The notes under the pieces are model-generated. The model ran no database searches. It was not told where the DNA came from and saw only the letters and a program-made list of their open reading frames with translations. Below are positions 37,185 through 41,904 of a DNA stretch of 41,904 bases, one piece after another (the first letter of the stretch is position 1; every line of letters begins with the position of its first letter). The DNA is from a virus. Location of the stretch: positions 1-41,904 of IMG/VR virus record IMGVR_UViG_3300046517_000498, one strand, 5' to 3'. The translations under genes and the position numbers were made by a program.

Positions 37185-38210
37185 ATGAGCGTCCTGATTC
37201 TCGCCGCCGGGAGCGCCCGTCATAGTGGCCAGATGCCGCTGCCGACGCCGGTCCCTCGCGCCCCGCTACCGTCCTTCCAAGGCCCGGAGCCGCCAGATAA
37301 CCTTCCGGTCAACACCACACCGCCCAGTAACCTCGTCATCCCGCCACGGCCGAACCTGCGGTTCCACCGGGGCAGCATGTGCGACATGCGCGTGCCCGGA
37401 TTGCCCGCGGTGCCCGGTGGCGCGGCTGACGCTTCGCTGGTCTTGTCATGGTTCCTTGACCGTTACTCGGAAGCCGATCAGCAGCGCATTCTCACGGCAT
37501 GGGGTCAGGCTGGCTACTCGCATGTCTACCTGTCATGGCCGGATTCCCGCGGCTTCGGTCAGAGCGAAGCGCAGTTTGTCCAGACCTGCCAGCGGGTCAA
37601 GCAGCGCGGCTTCTACGTCGGTGTGTTCTTCGGGTCGAAGGATTACGACCCTGACGATGACCGCGTGAGCGGATGGCCAACGCGCTGCCTGCCAGTCATT
37701 CAACAGTTGACGGCCGCGAACGCCATCGACTTTGCGATTCCGGGTTGGGAATGGCCGAGCTTCAATACCCCCGGCATACCGACCTACGACATCTTCAACT
37801 TCTTCCACGACAGCCTGCCGACCGTTCCGCTCTACTACCACGGCACCGTGGGGAACATTTCATGGCAGCAGGACGGCACCGATACGGCGACCTTCTACAA
37901 CACGCTGATTGGCGTGGTGAGCGGCTGTCTCTATCAGGCCGATGTGGACTGGACGGCCGGGATGTTGCAAGCGCGAATCAACGATGTCACCGACCGCTTC
38001 GCGGGCAACTTCGGCTTCTCGCCCGATTCCGGCTTCGGCCATCCGTGGGATTGTGTGGCGTTTGAAATCAGCGCGACGGCGCAGTTCAACGGGAATATGA
38101 CTGAAGACTTCGGCGATCTGCGCGGACTGGAAGCGCTCTACACGCTCGGGCCGATTTGTGTTCAAGGTTTTGGAAACGGGTGTCGTCGCCCTGACGGCAC
38201 GGCCCTTTAG
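37185..38210 (+). CDS. TIM-barrel/glycoside-hydrolase-like phage protein
   Basis: 341 residues starting right after the preceding stop. The N-terminal 60 residues are Pro-rich. Then come LRFHRGSMCDMRVPGLPAVPGG, LVLSWFLDRYSEADQQRI, YSHVYLSWPDSRGFGQS, GFYVGVFFGSKDYDPDDD and DFAIPGWEWPSFN, and toward the end GFSPDSGFGHPWDCVAFEIS. Alternating strand-helix units with WPDS and GWEW at strand ends look like a TIM-barrel hydrolase. I recall similar uncharacterised phage proteins. It precedes a holin-like gene, so a cell-wall or capsule-degrading role is possible but unproven. Confidence 0.55.
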   Translation: MSVLILAAGSARHSGQMPLPTPVPRAPLPSFQGPEPPDNLPVNTTPPSNLVIPPRPNLRFHRGSMCDMRVPGLPAVPGGAADASLVLSWFLDRYSEADQQRILTAWGQAGYSHVYLSWPDSRGFGQSEAQFVQTCQRVKQRGFYVGVFFGSKDYDPDDDRVSGWPTRCLPVIQQLTAANAIDFAIPGWEWPSFNTPGIPTYDIFNFFHDSLPTVPLYYHGTVGNISWQQDGTDTATFYNTLIGVVSGCLYQADVDWTAGMLQARINDVTDRFAGNFGFSPDSGFGHPWDCVAFEISATAQFNGNMTEDFGDLRGLEALYTLGPICVQGFGNGCRRPDGTAL

Positions 38211-38218
38211 GAGGATTC

Positions 38219-38365
38219 ATGGTGACGATTCCGCTGCTATGTCTCATCGCGGCGTTGGCGTTGTCGGGCTACGAGGTCGTGTCAAGCCGCGCCAAGTCGC
38301 TGCTCGGCTGGGCGGTGTTCCTGCTGGCCGTGGCGATGATCTGGGATCGCTTGGCGTTGCGTTAG
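38219..38365 (+). CDS. 48-residue two-helix membrane protein, holin-like
   Basis: ATG 38219 follows AGGAGG by five bases, a very strong ribosome site. The 48 residues have two hydrophobic segments (IPLLCLIAALALSGY, 4-18; LLGWAVFLLAVAMIW, 28-42) joined by a short polar turn (EVVSSRAKS), with a basic C-terminus. This is the shape of small holins. Its place next to a possible hydrolase and a lipoprotein gene fits a lysis segment, but function is inferred from layout only. Confidence 0.6.
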   Translation: MVTIPLLCLIAALALSGYEVVSSRAKSLLGWAVFLLAVAMIWDRLALR

Positions 38366-38395
38366 ACTCTCTCAGCCGAACGGGAGGACACTGGG

Positions 38396-38424
38396 CGCTG
38401 TGGTTCCCCTAGACAGCGAGTTTT
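38396..38424 (+). terminator. Weak intrinsic terminator candidate
   Basis: CGCTGT (38396-38401) pairs with ACAGCG (38413-38418), followed by AGTTTT. The stem is only 6 pairs with an 11-base loop, so efficiency is doubtful. It lies 31 bases after the holin-like gene. Confidence 0.3.
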
Positions 38425-38478
38425 CCCGATTCGGCACGTTTTTCAGTTTGGCGCGGCAGTGAGGAGCCATGAAGTTGG

Positions 38479-38555
38479 GCGACATGGCCCCGGCTACACT
38501 AGCAGGCGACCGAGGGTAGTGGCCTTGGTTGCGGTTCGACTCCGCCCGCTGTCGC
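38479..38555 (+). other. tRNA-like 77-base element
   Basis: GCGACA (38479-38484) and TGTCGC (38550-38555) can form an outer stem. GCGG-TTCGACT-CCGC (38531-38545) is a near-perfect tRNA T-arm. D-arm and anticodon arm are not convincing and no CCA follows. It lies in the 218-base gene-free stretch 38366-38583. It could be a tRNA remnant, a tRNA-mimic RNA, or coincidence. Confidence 0.25.
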
Positions 38556-38583
38556 GTCAATTCGTTTTCAAGGAGTGCTCCCC

Positions 38584-38940
38584 ATGCTACGCAAGCGCCT
38601 CGCCCCCGTCGTCATCATCGCGCTGCTCATCGCCTCGGCGTGCAACGAAAAGCAGGCCGCGGCGGAAGCCCTGATCGGGCTGAGTCAGGCCGCCATCCTC
38701 GCCAACAGCACGCTCGACGCGAACGGCAAGCCGCTCTTGTCCACGGCCGATACCGGCGCGGTGCTGCAATACGCGAATCAAGGGCTGCAAGTCATTCAGG
38801 CATCGGCCAGCGGGTGGAAAGTGGCGCTCAAGACGGGCTGGTCGGCTGCCGTCGATGACATTCAGGCGAAGCATCCCAACGCCGGGACGACCTTGCGCGT
38901 GGCGCTGGCAGCGGTGACGGCCGCGATAGGGGCGCTGTGA
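38584..38940 (+). CDS. Putative phage lipoprotein
   Basis: 118 residues from ATG 38584, after AAGGAG. The N-terminus is a lipoprotein signal: basic LRKRL, a hydrophobic stretch VVIIALLIASA, and a cysteine at residue 20 as lipidation site. The mature part is Ala/Gln-rich helix with a hydrophobic end (LRVALAAVTAAIGAL). Phage lipoproteins serve as o-spanins or in superinfection exclusion. This one is not proline-rich as most o-spanins are, so exclusion or an envelope role remains open. Confidence 0.65.
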   Translation: MLRKRLAPVVIIALLIASACNEKQAAAEALIGLSQAAILANSTLDANGKPLLSTADTGAVLQYANQGLQVIQASASGWKVALKTGWSAAVDDIQAKHPNAGTTLRVALAAVTAAIGAL

Positions 38941-39230
38941 GCGTGTCCGTTGAGCAGAAGCAGGCATGGCGGTATTTCATCGCCACGAATGCTCTGCGAA
39001 GCGGCTCGTTCACCGGAGCACCGAAATATGTGGCCCGTGTGACCGTCATGGCGCGTCGGCCAATGACATTGCAGCAGGCGGCTGACATCGCCACTGCGTG
39101 CGGCGTGTATTCCACAAAAGAACTCATGCGCCAAGCCATCGTGCGAGCGAAGCGTCTCGTGCTTCGCAATGTTGACGAGCTTGGCATTCGTAGCGAAGTT
39201 GAACACATGATCGACGCTGGAGCCCACTAA
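38937..39230 (+). CDS. Hypothetical basic helical protein
   Basis: 97 residues from GTG 38937 (GTGA with the lipoprotein stop). Segments include KQAWRYFIATNALRSGSFTG and MTLQQAADIATACGVYSTKELMRQAI, which could be a helix-turn-helix-like fold. Positive overall charge. It ends with a TAATG overlap into the next gene. Not recognised. Confidence 0.55.
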   Translation: MSVSVEQKQAWRYFIATNALRSGSFTGAPKYVARVTVMARRPMTLQQAADIATACGVYSTKELMRQAIVRAKRLVLRNVDELGIRSEVEHMIDAGAH

Positions 39231-39409
39231 TGCCTGACATCACCCCGCAGGAAATCGAACTCGCCATCGCCTTGGCCGAGAAGGTGCTGTCGCTGTTGAA
39301 CGGCGGCAAGTCGGCGGCAGAAGTGGCCGGTGAGATCGAAGCGCAGATAACAGGTAACCAGAAATGGCTGAAAGACCACGGCTTCTTTCCACCGAACACG
39401 GGGGCGTAA
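39230..39409 (+). CDS. 59-residue hypothetical protein
   Basis: ATG 39230 overlaps the preceding stop (TAATG). The product is acidic with two helices (PQEIELAIALAEKVLSLLNG; SAAEVAGEIEAQITGNQKWL) and ends with GFFPPNTGA. Too short for many gene callers but fits the operon exactly. Family unknown. Confidence 0.6.
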   Translation: MPDITPQEIELAIALAEKVLSLLNGGKSAAEVAGEIEAQITGNQKWLKDHGFFPPNTGA

Positions 39410-39411
39410 CC

Positions 39412-39618
39412 GTGAACCTCTGGCGCGGGATTCGTCATCGGCTGCATCGAAAAGTCACGCCGAAGTATGCGGTCGATCCGATCCTTGGACACGTTTCTGT
39501 CGGCAGCGTGGGTTACAGCACGCTCACCGCGTCTAGCGTGGCAACGCTTGTCTACTGCATGGAGTTCTACACGCTTCCTGACTTCAATAGCGCATTTCGT
39601 GGCGGTGGTTGTGAGTAA
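39412..39618 (+). CDS. Hypothetical small protein
   Basis: 68 residues from GTG 39412, just after the preceding stop. A basic N-terminus (LWRGIRHRLHRKVTPKYAV) is followed by strand-like HVSVGSVGYSTLTASSVATLVYCM. Start choice is based on position. Not recognised. Confidence 0.45.
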   Translation: MNLWRGIRHRLHRKVTPKYAVDPILGHVSVGSVGYSTLTASSVATLVYCMEFYTLPDFNSAFRGGGCE

Positions 39619-39805
39619 CGACGCCGCCGATTACCAGACCGATCTGGCCCGCCGCGCCAGCCGCTACCATGACGCGCTGACCGAGATTGCCCAGAGGCCC
39701 ATCCCGAACTTCCCCGCGCCGCCCGGCGACACGTTCGGGCCGAAAGTGAAGCTCGCGGATGTGCAGGCGATGCGGGACGTGGCGCGGGACGCGTTGAAGG
39801 GGTAG
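39611..39805 (+). CDS. Hypothetical small protein
   Basis: 64 residues from GTG 39611, overlapping the previous gene by 8 bases. One helix (DYQTDLARRASRYHDALTEIAQ), a Pro-rich middle (RPIPNFPAPPGDTFG) and a second helix. Function unknown. Confidence 0.5.
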   Translation: MSNDAADYQTDLARRASRYHDALTEIAQRPIPNFPAPPGDTFGPKVKLADVQAMRDVARDALKG

Positions 39806-39807
39806 CG

Positions 39808-39936
39808 ATGGGGTTCTGGCGCGACACCAAAGTGCAGTGGCCGAATCCACCGGCCGAACCGCAGTATTACTACTACGAAGAAGCCACGATTAGACGATGG
39901 CTCCGAGCGATTCTCTGCTCACTTGGCGCGTGGTAA
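39808..39936 (+). CDS. 42-residue hypothetical protein
   Basis: ATG 39808 starts two bases after the previous stop. A Trp/Pro/Tyr-rich head (MGFWRDTKVQWPNPPAEPQ, then YYYYEE) is followed by a basic hydrophobic tail (RRWLRAILCSLGAW) that may touch the membrane. Small size makes it uncertain. Confidence 0.45.
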   Translation: MGFWRDTKVQWPNPPAEPQYYYYEEATIRRWLRAILCSLGAW

Positions 39937-40136
39937 CGTTGATCGACGCCGCCACGCTCTCCCCGCTCCTGCAACGCACGCTGAAGATGCTGCTCGCGCA
40001 CCGTGACGCGCTGGACGACTGCACCGAAAGCGTCGAAGTGCGGTGGGAGGCGGGGCGGATCGAATCGACCCTGGTCACGCCGAAACTGGCGAGGATCATC
40101 CACGAAGTCGCTAGCAGTATGCCGCACGACTCATGA
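39930..40136 (+). CDS. Hypothetical small protein before methyltransferase
   Basis: 68 residues from GTG 39930; an ATG at 39897 is an alternative. Helix-rich (AATLSPLLQRTLKMLLAHRDALDD), then strands (SVEVRWEAGRIESTLV). The stop overlaps the methyltransferase start (ATGA). Function unknown. Confidence 0.5.
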   Translation: MVTLIDAATLSPLLQRTLKMLLAHRDALDDCTESVEVRWEAGRIESTLVTPKLARIIHEVASSMPHDS

Positions 40137-40936
40137 CGCCTTACTACCAAGACGAGGCGGTCACGATTTACCACGGCGATTGTCGGGAGATCCTGCCGAC
40201 GATCCCAGCTTCGTCAATCGATCTGTGCGTCACGTCGCCCCCGTATGACAATCTGCGCGATTACGGTGGCTATTCATGGGATGTGAACGGTGTGGCTGTT
40301 CCGATGCTTTCAGCCTTAGTCGCTGGTGGTGTCGCGGTCTGGATCGTGAACGATGAAACCCAAGACGGCGACGAATCTGGTAGCAGTTTCCGTCAGGCAC
40401 TTGCATTCAAAGATATCGGATTTCGCCTGCACGACACGATGATATGGAACAAAGGCTGTTTTACAGCAGTCGGATCGGTGCAAGTGCGTTACGGCCCATC
40501 GTCAGAGTTCATGTTTGTGTTCTCTAAAGGCAAGCCAAAGACGTTTAATCCGATCAAGGATCGGCTAAACATTCAGGTTGGAACGATGGGCAAAGCGTCC
40601 ACGGTTCGCCAAATTAATGGCAGCCTCAAACGACAATCTCACGTCGGATTACCGTTAAACCCATACGGCATACGCTTCAACGTCTGGAACATCGCGCCTG
40701 AGATGAGCAACTCGAACCGTGTTCACCCCGGCCAATTCCCAGAGGCATTAGCGAACGATCACATCGTCAGCTGGTCGAATGTTGGCGATACGGTCCTTGA
40801 CCCATTCGCCGGATCTGGGACGACACTTAGAGCCGCGAAGGATGCCTGTCGCCGCGCCATCGGCATTGAGATTGAAGAACGCTACTGCGAGATTGCTGCC
40901 AAACGCTGCGCCCAAGGCGTCCTGAACTTCGCATGA
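40133..40936 (+). CDS. N4-cytosine/N6-adenine DNA methyltransferase
   Basis: 267 residues. The catalytic motif TSPPYD (34-39) lies near the N-terminus and the cofactor motif DPFAGSGTT (223-231) near the C-terminus. This is the beta-class order of amino-methyltransferases. SPPY is compatible with either cytosine-N4 or adenine-N6. Length is normal for a stand-alone enzyme. No cognate restriction enzyme adjoins it, so it is probably an orphan used for protection. It is a different chemistry from the C5 enzyme at 33733. Confidence 0.88.
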   Translation: MTPYYQDEAVTIYHGDCREILPTIPASSIDLCVTSPPYDNLRDYGGYSWDVNGVAVPMLSALVAGGVAVWIVNDETQDGDESGSSFRQALAFKDIGFRLHDTMIWNKGCFTAVGSVQVRYGPSSEFMFVFSKGKPKTFNPIKDRLNIQVGTMGKASTVRQINGSLKRQSHVGLPLNPYGIRFNVWNIAPEMSNSNRVHPGQFPEALANDHIVSWSNVGDTVLDPFAGSGTTLRAAKDACRRAIGIEIEERYCEIAAKRCAQGVLNFA

Positions 40937-41136
40937 CCTGCGGCTCGGTTGACCCGTGTCTGTGGTTTCGCGCCAGTTGCTTCGAACACGGCAAGTGCTG
41001 GAAGCACCACGCGATGGTCGGACGCGATTACGCTTGCGAGAGCTGGGAGCAGAAGGTGATCGTGGTCAGAGCCGCACCCACGTCGCCGCCAGCGCCAGCG
41101 CCGCCCCGGCCGCCCACAGAGACGCCGACCAGGTAA
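40933..41136 (+). CDS. Cys-rich small protein, end of operon
   Basis: 67 residues from ATG 40933 (ATGA). It has five cysteines and several histidines in the first 35 residues (CGSVDPCLW, CFEHGKCWKHH, YACESW), then a proline-rich tail. It probably binds zinc. The last 71 bases overlap the end of the convergent protease gene, an unusual antisense overlap for coding regions. Confidence 0.5.
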   Translation: MTCGSVDPCLWFRASCFEHGKCWKHHAMVGRDYACESWEQKVIVVRAAPTSPPAPAPPRPPTETPTR

Positions 41137-41896
41137 GCGGCTCCTGTTTCTCCGGCGCATCCTGCCAGCCAGCGAAGAACGTCACGACTGTCTGAGCACA
41201 GAGCAACGCCAGCCACGTGGACGACAAGAAGGCCATTCCAGCGGCGACATAAATCATCACCACAGAGGTGATCCTGGCCGCCTTGGGACTGATGCCGGTC
41301 AACACTGTGCCGCCATCAAAATGGCTGAATGGCAGTAAGTTCGCGAAGGTCAGCAGCGAACTCACCCATGCGCCGGCCACGACCGGATGCAGCATCATGC
41401 TCTGGCCGCCGGCCAGCCACGACATGTAGAGGGGCATCCCCCAACGGTTGAGATGGCCGCCCGTGGCGATGTGCTGCGACAACGGAACGGACCAACGAAT
41501 GCCCAACCATGCCAACGGCACCGAACAAACCAAGCCGGCCACTGGCCCAGCCGCCCCAGACACGATCATCGACATCCGAGAGGGATAAGGCGAATCTAGT
41601 CGGATGAACGCCCCGAGGGTGCCGGTCATGAACATCGGCAGCGGAATCGGGAAGGGGCCACGAAATTTCATGCCGAAGGCACGATAGGCCGTGACGTGGG
41701 CCATCTCATGGGCGAACATCGGCCCGAGCAGTCCAAGCGCGAACCAGAGACCGCCCCTGACGGTCTCAGCGCCCCACAGCGACGTCAACGTGCCTTGGGC
41801 ATAGCGATAGAGCACGGCATGCAGCATCCCCACGTAGAGGACGCTGGCGGCCGTGGCGACCGCTAGCGGAGCAATGAGTCCACGACGGCTCGGCAT
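41066..41896 (-). CDS. Site-2 protease-like membrane metalloprotease (M50)
   Basis: 276 residues with about six hydrophobic segments. HEMAH (63-67) lies in a membrane segment and matches the HExxH zinc motif of site-2 proteases. NLLPFSHFDGG (186-196) matches their second motif, with D194 as third ligand (usual form NLLPxxxxDGG). These enzymes cut membrane-bound substrates such as anti-sigma factors. It would be very unusual in a phage. The ATG at 41896 lies one base after AGAGG and the frame stays open to the window edge, so the true start may be outside or further in. Confidence 0.8.
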   Translation of the reverse strand: MPSRRGLIAPLAVATAASVLYVGMLHAVLYRYAQGTLTSLWGAETVRGGLWFALGLLGPMFAHEMAHVTAYRAFGMKFRGPFPIPLPMFMTGTLGAFIRLDSPYPSRMSMIVSGAAGPVAGLVCSVPLAWLGIRWSVPLSQHIATGGHLNRWGMPLYMSWLAGGQSMMLHPVVAGAWVSSLLTFANLLPFSHFDGGTVLTGISPKAARITSVVMIYVAAGMAFLSSTWLALLCAQTVVTFFAGWQDAPEKQEPLTWSASLWAAGAALALAATWVRL

Positions 41897-41904
41897 TCCT
41901 CTTT

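Noticed and set aside
38469-38519. 16-codon ORF with a GAGGAG site upstream, a possible leader peptide
   Set aside because: Too short, overlaps the tRNA-like element and has no regulated gene with attenuator features directly after it.
1-41904. Prophage integration machinery, CRISPR array or insertion sequence
   Set aside because: No integrase, excisionase, repeat-spacer pattern or transposase motifs were found on either strand by eye.

Overview
The window looks like most or all of the genome of an uncultivated, high-GC, tailed dsDNA phage of podovirus type. Its virion genes follow the order of Salmonella phage P22: terminase, portal, scaffold, coat, gp4-like connector, gp10-like tail hub, ejection-type proteins and a fibre-like protein. 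I see no rRNA, complete tRNA, CRISPR array, insertion sequence or integrase. The host cannot be read from the sequence. High GC and good Shine-Dalgarno sites suggest a high-GC bacterium, and the putative lipoprotein and P22-like tail fit a Gram-negative host.

Layout. (1) 24.0 kb down to 0.06 kb, minus strand: one long late operon in which most neighbours overlap by 1 to 10 bases (ATGA, TAATG, TGATG), so translation is probably coupled. It starts with small zinc-binding proteins, a candidate small terminase and the large terminase. It continues through portal, scaffold, coat, small virion proteins, connector and tail genes, and ends with ejection-type and fibre-like proteins. A homing-type HNH gene (359-925) sits antisense near its far end. 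(2) 23.98-24.61 kb: a noncoding, AT-richer divergent control region with tandem palindromes, a perfect inverted repeat and an iteron-like repeat family. (3) 24.6-26.7 kb, plus strand: two compact promoter-genes-terminator cassettes of unknown function. (4) 29.6-26.7 kb, minus strand: small zinc-ribbon and membrane proteins leading to a DUF5906-type replicative helicase. (5) 29.66-41.1 kb, plus strand: an early/middle operon of many microproteins, a fused 5'-3' exonuclease/annealase-like protein, a second HNH gene, a C5 cytosine methyltransferase next to a PD-(D/E)XK-like nuclease, a lysis-like segment (two-helix membrane protein, lipoprotein), and an N4/N6-type methyltransferase. (6) 41.07-41.9 kb, minus strand: a site-2-protease-like membrane metalloprotease.

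How it fits together. Replication appears to rely on the helicase and the recombination protein plus host polymerase, because no DNA polymerase gene is visible. Two methyltransferases of different chemistry, with the neighbouring nuclease, suggest DNA modification or anti-restriction. No canonical endolysin was recognised. The points most worth checking are the exonuclease-annealase fusion, the tail-hub protein split over two genes with a new domain inserted, the phage-borne site-2 protease, the shared C-terminal tag on two neighbouring virion proteins, a leaderless divergent promoter, and six membrane microproteins, four of them under 50 residues. All names rest on reading motifs by eye; no database search was run.
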